Positions 8,398-16,860 of a DNA stretch of 64,000 nt are shown one piece after another; the stretch's first letter is position 1, and the number at the start of each line of letters is the position of its first letter. The stretch is from Thiomicrorhabdus sp033238645 (GTDB lineage: Bacteria; Pseudomonadota; Gammaproteobacteria; Thiomicrospirales; Thiomicrospiraceae): positions 186,001 to 250,000 of the forward strand of contig BQXR01000001.1 of the NCBI GenBank assembly GCA_033238645.1, in the 5' to 3' direction. The notes under the pieces are model-generated. The model ran no database searches. It worked only from the letters and a program-made list of their open reading frames with translations, and was not told the origin of the DNA. The position numbers and the translations under genes are program-made.

Positions 8398-10137
8398 CTA
8401 GTACACATCACGCTGATAGCGTCTTTGAGAAACTAAATCTTGTAAATACTCTTCAGCGCCTTCGGTGGTTTTTTGTCCCTGTTCGACTAAGACATTTACA
8501 AATGCGTTGTGAACATCTTTTGCCATGTGATTGCGATCACCACACACATAGATGGATGCACCGCCCTCTAACCAATCAAATACCACTTCCGCATTTTCAG
8601 TAATACGGTTTTGCACATAGATCTTCTCAGCTTGATCACGGGAGAAGGCTAGAGAGATATTTTCTAAAACACCTGTCTTAACGTACTTTTGCCACTCTAG
8701 CTGATATAAGAAGTCAGAGCTAAAGTGTTGCTCACCAAAGAATAACCATGTGTTACCTGTTAGACCTTGCTCTTCACGCTCTTGCAAGAAGCTTCTGAAA
8801 GGGGCGACCCCTGTACCTGCTCCGATCATAATAACTTTGGCCTGATCATCCGCTGGTAATTTAAAGCTATTATTTGGCTTAATATAAAGCGGAATACGAT
8901 CTCCTTCTGCCAGATTAGCCAACCAGTTTGAACAAACCCCTTTGCGCTCTCTGTTTAAGCTTTGGTATTCAACCTGTTTGACAGTGACATGCACTTCATC
9001 TTCAAAAGCCGTCTGGCTTGAAGCGATAGAGTACTGTCGACTGCGAAGAGGGCGTAGTAGGTCAACCAAGCCTTGTGCGGTTAAGTCAGTAGGTTTTGCT
9101 TGAATAAGATCTAATAGATCCCCCGCTTCAATAATTTTCTCTAGCCCTGTTTCAGTTAGATCTAATGCGTTTTGTCCCGTTTTCTCTGCGTAAGTTTCAA
9201 TAAACTTAGCATTGATTGCAGTAATATCCAGCTTGGTTCTTAAGGCTTCTTCTAAGCGATAAGTATTGTCTTTAATCTGAATGGAATCATCAGCAGATAA
9301 CTTGGTCGTTTCTAGTAGCTGTGCAACTAACTCAGCATCATTTTCTGGCAGTAGAGCAACAATATCACCTGGCTGGTAGCTAATGCCTGACTCATCAATG
9401 CCAATCTCTAAATGCCATACGTTCTTGTCAGAGCTATTATCAGTTAAGTCGATAATGTTTAAAACTTCACCGGCAAATGGCTTATTTTCACACCAGCTCT
9501 GCTTAGCCGTCGCTGCTCCACTTGTCGCTGTTTCTGCTTGGGCATCACTCTCGGTAATGATTGCAGAGAGATCATTGATCCAATTTTCAGCAGCTTCTTC
9601 ATAATCGACATCACTATCGACTCTAGCAAGTAGGCGGGTTGCACCTAATGCTTCAAAACGCTGGTCGAAATCAATTGCTGTTTGGCAGAATAGGTCGTAA
9701 GAAGAGTCGCCTAAACCGAATACTGAATAAGAGATGTTGCAGCACTTTGGTGCTTTATCACCCATGATGTTTTGGTAGAAAGACAGTGACTCATCAGGTG
9801 CTTCACCATCACCATAAGTACTGGCAACAATAATGACATGCGTCTCTTTCTTTAAGTTTTTAGGGCGGTAATCAAGCATGTTGCTAACAGTGACTGGTAC
9901 GTTGTTAGCAGCTAATTGGTCATGTAGTTTTTGTGCTACACCGGCCGCATTACCTGTTTGTGATGCATATAAAATAGTCACATTGGGCAGGATTTTTTTG
10001 GCAGTAGTTACTTGTCCGCTAGCAGAGCTATCATTGGCTAATCCATAGAAGTATCCACTTAACCAAATAAGTTGCTCAGTAGAAGCACTCTCTTTAGTTG
10101 CTTCGATTAGTTTTTGCTGTATCTCATTAATAATCAT
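8398..10137 (-). CDS. cysJ: Sulfite reductase (NADPH) flavoprotein, alpha subunit
   Basis: The 579-residue first gene of the cys operon has an N-terminal flavodoxin domain (ILYASQTGNA near residue 55, YGDGEAPDE), an FAD-binding domain with RQYSIASS, and an NADPH-binding domain with GAGTGVAPFRSFLQER. It ends SQRRYQRDVY, the typical CysJ C-terminus. It passes electrons from NADPH via FAD and FMN to CysI. A TATAAT box lies about 33-38 bases upstream, and a CysB-type regulator is encoded upstream on the same strand. Confidence 0.96.
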   Translation of the reverse strand: MIINEIQQKLIEATKESASTEQLIWLSGYFYGLANDSSASGQVTTAKKILPNVTILYASQTGNAAGVAQKLHDQLAANNVPVTVSNMLDYRPKNLKKETHVIIVASTYGDGEAPDESLSFYQNIMGDKAPKCCNISYSVFGLGDSSYDLFCQTAIDFDQRFEALGATRLLARVDSDVDYEEAAENWINDLSAIITESDAQAETATSGAATAKQSWCENKPFAGEVLNIIDLTDNSSDKNVWHLEIGIDESGISYQPGDIVALLPENDAELVAQLLETTKLSADDSIQIKDNTYRLEEALRTKLDITAINAKFIETYAEKTGQNALDLTETGLEKIIEAGDLLDLIQAKPTDLTAQGLVDLLRPLRSRQYSIASSQTAFEDEVHVTVKQVEYQSLNRERKGVCSNWLANLAEGDRIPLYIKPNNSFKLPADDQAKVIMIGAGTGVAPFRSFLQEREEQGLTGNTWLFFGEQHFSSDFLYQLEWQKYVKTGVLENISLAFSRDQAEKIYVQNRITENAEVVFDWLEGGASIYVCGDRNHMAKDVHNAFVNVLVEQGQKTTEGAEEYLQDLVSQRRYQRDVY

Positions 10138-10462
10138 AATCGTTTTCCAAAACTCTTAATTTTGAAAGGATTATAGAGATAAATTAATATTATTAAAAAT
10201 GATATAAGTCGATCTTTACATCTAAACATGTGATGTTAGTAATATTTTGTAGTTAAGTAGTCTCTTATGAACAGAGGATGGGAGCGATCTATTAGTTATG
10301 GTGATGGTTAGCTATATGTTATTTTTATGACTGGTAGGTAAACTTGGAAGGGGGAGAAGATGAACTGGAGTAGCGTGGTTAGTTTCTAGGCGAAAAACCT
10401 AATAGAAGATGAGGCTTTATACTGCTCATAAAAGCATCATATTTTATGAGCAATCAGTTTAG
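10138..10462. other. Intergenic region between cysB and cysJ
   Basis: 325 AT-rich bases hold the cysJ promoter candidate next to the gene. The remainder shows no gene or clear terminator. CysB sites are too degenerate to call by eye. Confidence 0.4.
10170..10198 (-). promoter_or_regulatory. Candidate cysJ promoter
   Basis: On the minus strand a perfect TATAAT (complement of 10170-10175) sits about 33 bases upstream of the cysJ ATG. The region 17 bases further upstream reads TTTTAA, a poor -35 box. A weak -35 is usual for promoters that need an activator such as CysB. Confidence 0.45.
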
Positions 10463-11362
10463 TTAATGATGATTCTCTTCAGAGATAAGCTCTATAAAAT
10501 GCTGCAGATATTTTGGCTGAAATGCATTTTTAAGGTAGGCCACTTTGGTTTCGAATTTAGGTAGGCACTTCTCAAGACTGATGAGCGAGAGTTGATGATC
10601 AAGTTCATGATCATAGGCCATTTCGGCAATAATGCCGATACCAAAGTTAAGTTTAACGTAGGTTTTTATGATATCTGTATCAGAGGCTGCTAGGCCTATT
10701 TTAATATCTAGATTTTTCTTTTTAAACTCCTTGCGAATGATGCCCCCGCCAGTGAAGCCATGTACATAACTCAGAATAGGGTATTTAGAAATTTTCTCTA
10801 AGGTTATGCTGTTCTTATCATCTTTACTTAAGGGATGATCTTTTGGGAGGATAAGTGCATGATGCCATTGATAACAAAATTTAGTAATCAAGCTATCATC
10901 TTGGTCGATTTGCTCGGTAGAGATGGCAATATCCACTTCTGACTCAATGACCTTTTTAATTAAGTCAGCAGGTGCTGATTGCTCAATCTCTATGCTCACC
11001 TGCGGATACATTTCTCTAAAACGTGTTAAGTGCTTTGGTAGAAAGTATTTAGCTTGAGTATGCGTTGTCGCGATACGAATTCGCCCCACTTTTTCTTGCA
11101 GAGCTTCTTGGGAGAACTTTAAAATATTATTCGTCGCTTGCTCTATAGTGAGAGCTTGATCGTAAATTGCATATCCTTCCTTAGTGAAGTCTAGATAACG
11201 TTTACCCTTTTTCATAAACAAAGGCAAACCAAGATCCTCTTCAATCAATTTAATCTGACGGCTAATCGCGGACTGGACAACATTAAGCGATTCTGCTGTT
11301 TTGGTAATATTAAATTGATTTTTCTTCAACCTAATAATTATTTTGATTTGAAAGAGTGTCAT
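10463..11362 (-). CDS. cysB: CysB-type LysR family transcriptional regulator
   Basis: This 299-residue LysR regulator has an N-terminal winged helix-turn-helix (SLNVVQSAISRQIKLIEEDLG) and the effector-domain signature IATTHTQAKYFLP, which matches the TTHTQARYALP of CysB. It also keeps DTDIIKTYVKLNFGIGI, close to E. coli CysB. In the family it binds N-acetylserine or O-acetylserine and activates sulfate-assimilation genes under sulfur limitation. Its position directly upstream of the cys operon on the same strand supports that role. It is about 25 residues shorter than E. coli CysB, mainly at the C-terminus. Confidence 0.88.
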   Translation of the reverse strand: MTLFQIKIIIRLKKNQFNITKTAESLNVVQSAISRQIKLIEEDLGLPLFMKKGKRYLDFTKEGYAIYDQALTIEQATNNILKFSQEALQEKVGRIRIATTHTQAKYFLPKHLTRFREMYPQVSIEIEQSAPADLIKKVIESEVDIAISTEQIDQDDSLITKFCYQWHHALILPKDHPLSKDDKNSITLEKISKYPILSYVHGFTGGGIIRKEFKKKNLDIKIGLAASDTDIIKTYVKLNFGIGIIAEMAYDHELDHQLSLISLEKCLPKFETKVAYLKNAFQPKYLQHFIELISEENHH

Positions 11363-11756
11363 TGTTTATCTCTATGTGTGATTTGGTTATCTCAATATAG
11401 CATTAAAAAGTTTGAGAGTGAATTACTAGATTATTAGCTCATGATATTTAGTAGAAATAGCACAAGATAAATTAAATTTATAAAGCAACTGTAGAGTTGT
11501 AAATGCTCTGACTGTCGGGATTATACAGTAGATAAGTGCGTAGTATTAATAAAAAGATTTGTTAAATCAAAGGCTTGATGTGTTTCTGTTTGTTAAGCAG
11601 GGTGGGATGAAAATAATTGCTTGATAAGGCGGACTTATGTCTTCGATAAATATGATGCATAGTAGTATAGAAATGTTTATGGATGAAAGAGTAATGCATT
11701 TACTTTTTGGCAGTATAAAAGAGGTATTTCTATCTCAGAAGGGGGTTGATAAACAA

Positions 11757-11783
11757 ATAAGCCAGTCTAAACAACTGGCTTAT
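11757..11783 (-). terminator. folD transcription terminator
   Basis: A perfect 10-bp stem ATAAGCCAGT/ACTGGCTTAT with a 7-base loop is followed on the minus strand by TTTGTTTATC. It lies about 50 bases past the folD stop. Confidence 0.7.
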
Positions 11784-11798
11784 GTCTATTTATAAAAT

Positions 11799-11811
11799 GA
11801 GCAGGGGGGGG
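11799..11811 (+). repeat. KOPS-like G-tract motif (G8)
   Basis: GAGCA followed by eight G, downstream of folD (minus strand) but oriented plus. Confidence 0.8.
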
Positions 11812-11835
11812 ATTGACTACCTACTAACTCACTGA

Positions 11836-12690
11836 TTACTTATCTAAGTGATAAGCTGCTTGCAGTGTATTTTGTAACAGGGTTGCAATGGTCATTGGCC
11901 CAACACCACCCGGTACCGGTGTAATCCAACTTGCTTTCTCTTTAGCGGTATCAAATTCAACATCACCACAAAGTTTTCCATTGTCTAAACGATTGATACC
12001 TACATCGACCACAATAGCACCATCTTTAATCCACTCACCTTTAACCATTCCAGGAATACCAACACCCACCACCACTAGATCTGCTTCAGAGACTTTCTGT
12101 GCTAAATCTTTAGTTGCGCTGTGACAAACGGTAATAGTCGCGCGGGCATTCAGTAGCTCAAGCGCCATTGGAACACCAACGATATTAGAGGCACCAACGA
12201 TCACTGCATTTAGACCACGTAGTGGAATACCAGTTTTCTCAAGCATGGTCATAACGCCGTGTGGCGTACAGGGTGCAAGTTGTGGAGAACCCGTTGCTAA
12301 GCAACCTACGTTATAAGGGTGGAAACCATCAACGTCTTTAGCTGGGGAGATGCGCTCAATAATCGCTTGTGGATTGATGTGCTTAGGTACAGGCAGTTGC
12401 ACTATAATCCCGTGAACAGACTCGTCAGCATTTAACTGATCAATTAAGGCCAAAACATCTTCTTGTGAGGTTTCTGCGGGCAGCACTTCTGAGACATCAT
12501 TAAAGCCAGCTTTTTCACAGGCAATCTTCTTGTTTCTGACATAGACTTGAGACGCAGGATCTTCACCGACCATAATAACCGCGAGTCCAGGACGAATCTT
12601 GCCAGCAGCAACTTGCATATCAACTTCTTGTTTAATTGTTTCACGTAACTCGGCTGCAATCGCTTTACCGTCTAGAATATTTGCTGACAT
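11836..12690 (-). CDS. folD: Bifunctional methylenetetrahydrofolate dehydrogenase/cyclohydrolase
   Basis: The 284-residue protein starts MSANILDGKAIAAELRE and carries the FolD signatures YVRNKKIACEKAG, GIIVQLPVPKHINP, KDVDGFHPYNVG and PVPGGVGPMTIA. It interconverts 5,10-methylene- and 5,10-methenyl-THF with NADP and hydrolyses the latter to 10-formyl-THF, supplying one-carbon units for purines and formyl-Met. Length matches E. coli (288). The gene stands alone with its own terminator. Confidence 0.97.
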   Translation of the reverse strand: MSANILDGKAIAAELRETIKQEVDMQVAAGKIRPGLAVIMVGEDPASQVYVRNKKIACEKAGFNDVSEVLPAETSQEDVLALIDQLNADESVHGIIVQLPVPKHINPQAIIERISPAKDVDGFHPYNVGCLATGSPQLAPCTPHGVMTMLEKTGIPLRGLNAVIVGASNIVGVPMALELLNARATITVCHSATKDLAQKVSEADLVVVGVGIPGMVKGEWIKDGAIVVDVGINRLDNGKLCGDVEFDTAKEKASWITPVPGGVGPMTIATLLQNTLQAAYHLDK

Positions 12691-12990
12691 TAAATGTCTC
12701 CCTAGTCAAAGATTGGAATTAAATTTTGGTGGTTATAATAACCGATTTTGTATGAACCTCACTCAATAATCATCTTAAATAGTGATCGCTTAATGACCTG
12801 GTCTATTTAATGGGTTGTTTAAAATTGGATACTAGAATCAATAGCTTGCTGAAGAACTCTATTGGAGGTGCCTAGAGTATATTAATCTGGAGAGATTGAT
12901 TCTGAGTTAGAAACTTGTAAAAAATTAGGATTTATTCCTTTTTATGATTGACAGTCGTAGGAGGCGTCTATACAATACGCCGGATCTTAT
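12691..12990. other. Intergenic region upstream of tRNA cluster
   Basis: About 300 AT-rich bases between folD (minus strand) and the plus-strand tRNA cluster. The only clear signal is the tRNA promoter at 12948-12976. Confidence 0.4.
12948..12976 (+). promoter_or_regulatory. tRNA cluster promoter, copy 1
   Basis: TTGACA and TACAAT are separated by exactly 17 bases. The tRNA-Pro starts 14 bases after the -10 box. The second copy of the cluster carries the equivalent promoter at 13630-13658. Confidence 0.8.
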
Positions 12991-13067
12991 CGGAGTGTAG
13001 CGCAGCTTGGTAGCGCACCTGTTTTGGGTACAGGTGGTCGGGGGTTCAAATCCCTCCACTCCGACCA
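12991..13067 (+). tRNA. tRNA-Pro (TGG), copy 1
   Basis: A 77-base cloverleaf with anticodon loop TTTGGGT (anticodon TGG), a GGTTCAAAT T-arm, a closed acceptor CGGAGTG/CACTCCG and an encoded CCA. It is identical to the copy at 13673-13749. Confidence 0.95.
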
Positions 13068-13132
13068 TATTCATATTCGCTTGAATGACAAAAGATCGTC
13101 TTCAGGCTAATAGTAAAAAGGTTCCACAAAAA

Positions 13133-13209
13133 GCGCCCATAGCACAACTGGATAGTGCATCGCCCTTCTAAGGCGAGGGTTTCAGGTTCGAATCCTGATG
13201 GGCGCACCA
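13133..13209 (+). tRNA. tRNA-Arg (TCT)
   Basis: A 77-base cloverleaf with acceptor GCGCCCA/TGGGCGC, anticodon loop CTTCTAA (anticodon TCT, reading AGA), a GGTTCGAAT T-arm and an encoded CCA. It is the only intact Arg gene of the duplicated cluster. Confidence 0.95.
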
Positions 13210-13247
13210 TTTACTTTAAATGGTACATATAGTTTTACATCTACTAT

Positions 13248-13324
13248 GGCGGGCGTAGCTCAGTTGGTAGAGTCCCGGATTGTGATTCCGGTTGTCGCGG
13301 GTTCAATCCCCGTCGCTCGCCCCA
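13248..13324 (+). tRNA. tRNA-His (GTG), copy 1
   Basis: A cloverleaf with an extra 5' G (the G-1 of tRNA-His) opposite discriminator C, acceptor GCGGGCG/CGCTCGC, anticodon loop TTGTGAT (GTG) and an encoded CCA. It is identical to the copy at 13906-13982. Confidence 0.95.
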
Positions 13325-13672
13325 TTTTCTTCTTGTCTCTATAAACTCTCCTATTCAATACAAGTTCATCCTAGGTGCTATTTTTTGTACTCACACTCTA
13401 TTTCCGTTATATCTGCGTTTCCTAAATTACTTTAGTTTTGATTTGTTAAATAGAGTATCTATTTTTAGTGCCTTTTGAGCTCTTTAGTTTTTTCTATCAT
13501 GGGTCTATTTTCCCTGTTTATTGCGTAATTTACGGCCAGAATAGTCAGCTAGATCAAGTGTAAAATAGGTGCTGTACGCAATATCAATCAAGAGAAGTAA
13601 TATAATTGATAATGTTGTTGGTTCAGCTGTTGACAGGAGCAGGAGGCGTCTATAGAATACGCTACATCTTAT
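13325..13672. other. Spacer between the two tRNA cluster copies
   Basis: About 300 bases without a supported gene, ending in the second tRNA promoter at 13630-13658. Confidence 0.5.
13630..13658 (+). promoter_or_regulatory. tRNA cluster promoter, copy 2
   Basis: TTGACA and TAGAAT are separated by 17 bases. The flanking AGGAGGCGTCTATA is shared with copy 1, so the promoter was duplicated together with the tRNA genes. Confidence 0.8.
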
Positions 13673-13749
13673 CGGAGTGTAGCGCAGCTTGGTAGCGCAC
13701 CTGTTTTGGGTACAGGTGGTCGGGGGTTCAAATCCCTCCACTCCGACCA
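13673..13749 (+). tRNA. tRNA-Pro (TGG), copy 2
   Basis: 77 bases identical to the copy at 12991-13067, including CCA. It lies 682 bases downstream of copy 1. Confidence 0.95.
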
Positions 13750-13798
13750 TATTTTTATTGGCTTGAATGACAGAGAATCGTCTTCAGATCAATTGTTC

Positions 13799-13862
13799 GA
13801 CTGCATAGTGTATTGGCCTTTTAAGGTTTGGATTTCAACGGTAAATCCTCTTGATGCACTAT
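13799..13862 (+). pseudogene. Decayed tRNA-Arg remnant
   Basis: The region between the second tRNA-Pro and second tRNA-His aligns with copy 1. Flanking GCTTGAATGACA and TCGTCTTCAG are kept, and blocks such as CATAGTG, CCTT-TAAGG, TTTCA and AATCCT follow the order of tRNA-Arg. The 5' acceptor arm is deleted, the anticodon stem has mismatches, the former TCT anticodon reads TTT, and the CCA end is lost. It cannot fold as a tRNA. Confidence 0.75.
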
Positions 13863-13905
13863 TTATTGAATGCTCCCATTATTCAATTTACAGTATATCT
13901 ACTAT

Positions 13906-13982
13906 GGCGGGCGTAGCTCAGTTGGTAGAGTCCCGGATTGTGATTCCGGTTGTCGCGGGTTCAATCCCCGTCGCTCGCCCCA
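13906..13982 (+). tRNA. tRNA-His (GTG), copy 2
   Basis: 77 bases identical to the copy at 13248-13324, including G-1 and CCA, with the same upstream TCTACTAT. Confidence 0.95.
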
Positions 13983-14110
13983 TTTCCCTTATATTTTTTA
14001 TCTTATTATCTAAGCTTCCTTTTACAAAACCTTATCTAATTGTTTGGCGTAATGTTATCTAGATGTTTCTGGTATCAATTTCTGACGCTTCTGTTTTGCA
14101 ATTCTGATCT

Positions 14111-16705
14111 TCACTTTTTTCTTTTACGTGGCTGAATCGAACGTCCTGCTTTCTCTTCCAATGGTTTTTCTGGCCAGCGGTGTCTTTTATATCTGCCTCG
14201 CATGTCCTTGGCGACTTCTATATATGAGTTCTGCCAGAAGTGGGCTAGATCGCTGGTGATTTGTATTGGGTGTCGGGCAGGTGAGAGCAGTTCAAAGGTT
14301 AGGCTGACTTTTCCGCCTGCTAGTTTTGGTGAACTCACTTCTCCAAAAAGCTCTTGTAACTGGATAGCGACACTGGGCTGCTTGCCAATATGATACTCAA
14401 TCGCCACCATTTTGTTAGAGGGGGCTGTGTAGCTGAGTGGGGCATTTTTATCTAGCTTTTGTAGTAGCTCATAAGGTAGACGAGCTTTGAGTAGATTGAG
14501 TAGGTCTAATTTGGCTAAGTCTGCCCAGCTGGTGAGATGGCTTAAGTAGGGGGCGCACCACTCATCAAACTCCTCTATTAAGGTCTGCTCTGAAAAAATG
14601 TCATATTCAGGTAGATATTGTCCTAGCCATTTGACGCGGTTTAACCACTCTAAAGTCTTTTTATGCCAAGGTAGTCGTTTGAGTTTAGAGTCTTTAATGG
14701 TTTTAATAATGCAGTCCTGAATCTGAGTTTTACTTAGGTTTTTCAGTGGTTTTTTCTTTAGACTGAGTGAACCCAGTTGTAGGCTAGTTTCTCCAATAAT
14801 ACGCTGCTTTTGGCTATCAAATTCAATCTTGTTTAGCTCTGTGATTTGTGCTTCAAATATACTTTCTATTTCTGGGAAACTGATCGGGCAGGCCATAAAT
14901 ATTCTGCCATCTCGTCTTTGGCCATCTAGGTGAGCAATCACTAACCAAAGTTCGGTGACTAAAGGATCACTCTCTAGCAGGAAAGCCCCTTTACCATTGC
15001 TCAGTTGATAGCGGATATCTCCACTAGAGCGGCGTTTTGCAACTCTATCGGGATAAGCTAGTGCTAATAGTTGAGCGATTGAGTAGTTGCTGGATCCCCC
15101 CCCCTGCTCATTTTGTTTGTTAGCCGAAAAAGAGCCCTTATTGAGGCGTTTTAACCACTTATGGCTGTTAGTTAATGCCTCTTTGCAGGCAGAGACAATG
15201 AGCGGATAGTCTCTGGCTGCTTGCTTGGGATTTTGATCAAAGGCTTGTAAAGCTTGTAGACGATCTAAAAGGTTGGCACTGTAACTGGTTTTAAACAGGT
15301 CACGTTCACTCAAAATGGCTGCAATTTGACAGGCTGTTTGTAGTAAGCTTTGTCCATGTTTATTTTGATTAGATTGGCTTTTTTCTGCATTAGCGGCGGC
15401 CAAAAGCATTTTGGCGAGTCGGCAGGATAGGCCTAGATTTGTCGCCTGCTGACCGAGTTGGGTGGCATGGCCTTTTGGCGATAGAAACCCTAGCTGTATT
15501 AAGAGGGTTTTGGCAATTTCATAGTGCGCTTTAGGCGGCGCTGTTAACCATCTTAAATGATAGGGTGAGCTCTCGCCCCATAAGGCAACTTCTAAAGCCA
15601 GATCGGTTAAGTCAGAATTAAGGATTGCTTCACTTTCAAAAGGCGCTCTTTGCTTGTGTTCTGCTTCTGTCCAAAGTCGATAGGCTGTTCCCGAGGCCAA
15701 TCGGCCTGCGCGCCCAGAACGCTGTATCGCAGAGGCTTGAGAAATTTTCTCAGTTAACATTCGGGTCATGCCACTGCTGCTATCATAGCTACTTTTTCTA
15801 ACCTGCCCACTGTCAATAACGATGTGAATATTTTCAATGGTTAAACTTGTTTCGGCAATGTTAGTACTAAAGATAATCTTGCGTCGATTAAGGTGATCTT
15901 TCTGTAGGGCTTTGTTTTGTGCGTCGGGTGAAAGGCCTCCATAGAGCGGGATAAAAGCATAGGCAGCTTCATCCAATGTCTCCGCGGCATTGGAAATAGC
16001 TCTAAAGATCTCTTTCTGTCCAGGTAAAAAAACTAAGCAATCACCACTGCCTGCATTGAGTGCTTGAGTTAAAGTTTGATTGAGTTGATTAAAAATCTCT
16101 AGCGGATTCTGGTTGGCAGTTGAGTTTTTTTGGTAGTGAATATCGACAGGAAAGGTTCTGCCTGGGCATTGAATCACTGGGGCATCTTCTAGAAACTGGC
16201 TCAGCCCTTTACTCTCGATGGTGGCAGACATCACCAAAATTTTTAGGTCTTCTCTTAAGGCGGCTTGGCTGTCCAAACAAAGTGCCAAAGCTAAGTCAGT
16301 ATCTAAAGAGCGCTCGTGAAACTCATCAAAGATAATCAGTGCCGTATCTGCTAGCTCGGGATCTTGCTGTAAACGGCGGATTAAAACCCCTTCCGTCATG
16401 ATTTCTAAAACGGTCTGTTTTGAGGTCTTGTTATCATTGCGAACTTGATAACCAATACGTTGACCGACTGGCTCTGATAATTGAGAGGCTAAAAAGTTCG
16501 CTAAAGCGCGCACGGCTAAACGACGTGGTTCTAATAGAATGATTTTACGACCGTTAAGCCATTCGGCATCTAATAGCGCCAAAGGCACCTGTGTTGATTT
16601 ACCTGCACCAGGTTCGGCCTGAAGAATGCAGCAAGTATTTTGCTTTAGGCAATTTACTATCTCAGGAAGAAAGGCGGTAATGGGTAGATCAAGGGCTTTT
16701 GGCAT
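14111..16705 (-). CDS. hrpB: ATP-dependent helicase HrpB
   Basis: An 864-residue DEAH/RHA-type helicase. It has Walker A QAEPGAGKSTQVP (near 34-46), motif II DEFHERS, motif III MSATI, the C-terminal helicase motif QRSGRAGR, and the long HrpB C-terminal region. It is slightly longer than E. coli HrpB (824). A copy of the G-tract motif lies in frame near residue 533 and encodes NEQGGGSS in a linker ahead of LLALAYPDR. Its cellular role is not well defined in the family. No operon partner is visible. Confidence 0.95.
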   Translation of the reverse strand: MPKALDLPITAFLPEIVNCLKQNTCCILQAEPGAGKSTQVPLALLDAEWLNGRKIILLEPRRLAVRALANFLASQLSEPVGQRIGYQVRNDNKTSKQTVLEIMTEGVLIRRLQQDPELADTALIIFDEFHERSLDTDLALALCLDSQAALREDLKILVMSATIESKGLSQFLEDAPVIQCPGRTFPVDIHYQKNSTANQNPLEIFNQLNQTLTQALNAGSGDCLVFLPGQKEIFRAISNAAETLDEAAYAFIPLYGGLSPDAQNKALQKDHLNRRKIIFSTNIAETSLTIENIHIVIDSGQVRKSSYDSSSGMTRMLTEKISQASAIQRSGRAGRLASGTAYRLWTEAEHKQRAPFESEAILNSDLTDLALEVALWGESSPYHLRWLTAPPKAHYEIAKTLLIQLGFLSPKGHATQLGQQATNLGLSCRLAKMLLAAANAEKSQSNQNKHGQSLLQTACQIAAILSERDLFKTSYSANLLDRLQALQAFDQNPKQAARDYPLIVSACKEALTNSHKWLKRLNKGSFSANKQNEQGGGSSNYSIAQLLALAYPDRVAKRRSSGDIRYQLSNGKGAFLLESDPLVTELWLVIAHLDGQRRDGRIFMACPISFPEIESIFEAQITELNKIEFDSQKQRIIGETSLQLGSLSLKKKPLKNLSKTQIQDCIIKTIKDSKLKRLPWHKKTLEWLNRVKWLGQYLPEYDIFSEQTLIEEFDEWCAPYLSHLTSWADLAKLDLLNLLKARLPYELLQKLDKNAPLSYTAPSNKMVAIEYHIGKQPSVAIQLQELFGEVSSPKLAGGKVSLTFELLSPARHPIQITSDLAHFWQNSYIEVAKDMRGRYKRHRWPEKPLEEKAGRSIQPRKRKK
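15096..15109 (-). repeat. KOPS-like G-tract motif (G9) inside hrpB
   Basis: The complement reads GAGCA followed by nine G. It is the only copy in the window on the minus strand, and it lies on the coding strand of hrpB, encoding EQGGG. Confidence 0.8.
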
Positions 16706-16776
16706 AAAGAGGGACTTATTGTGAAGGTATATTGCTAAATGGGTTAAATAATTCTAGGCTCATCATATTATAAAAT

Positions 16777-16790
16777 GAGCAGGGGGGGGG
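16777..16790 (+). repeat. KOPS-like G-tract motif (G9)
   Basis: GAGCA followed by nine G in the divergent hrpB/gdhA intergenic region, preceded by TATAAAAT exactly as at 11791. Confidence 0.8.
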
Positions 16791-16860
16791 AGTTTAACTA
16801 TCGTCATGCCGCGATTCTCGTTAGAATGAAAATATCATTAGGACTTAATTAGGAGTGACT

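Larger units (their letters stand above)
11363..11835. other. Intergenic region, no supported gene
   Basis: 473 bases separate cysB from folD. The part next to folD holds the folD terminator and a G-tract motif. A 52-codon plus-strand frame from 11637 was considered and rejected because its end overlaps the terminator. Confidence 0.5.

Noticed and set aside
11637..11795. 52-codon plus-strand frame with AAGG upstream
   Set aside because: Its 3' third overlaps the folD terminator stem and it resembles no known protein.
13505..13750. Minus-strand frame beginning MVGVEGFEPPT
   Set aside because: This is the well-known false protein produced by reading through a tRNA-Pro gene on the opposite strand.
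13706..14062. Plus-strand frame through the second tRNA-Pro and tRNA-His
   Set aside because: It spans two tRNA genes (VAQLVESR... is the usual tRNA-His read-through) and has no ribosome-binding site.
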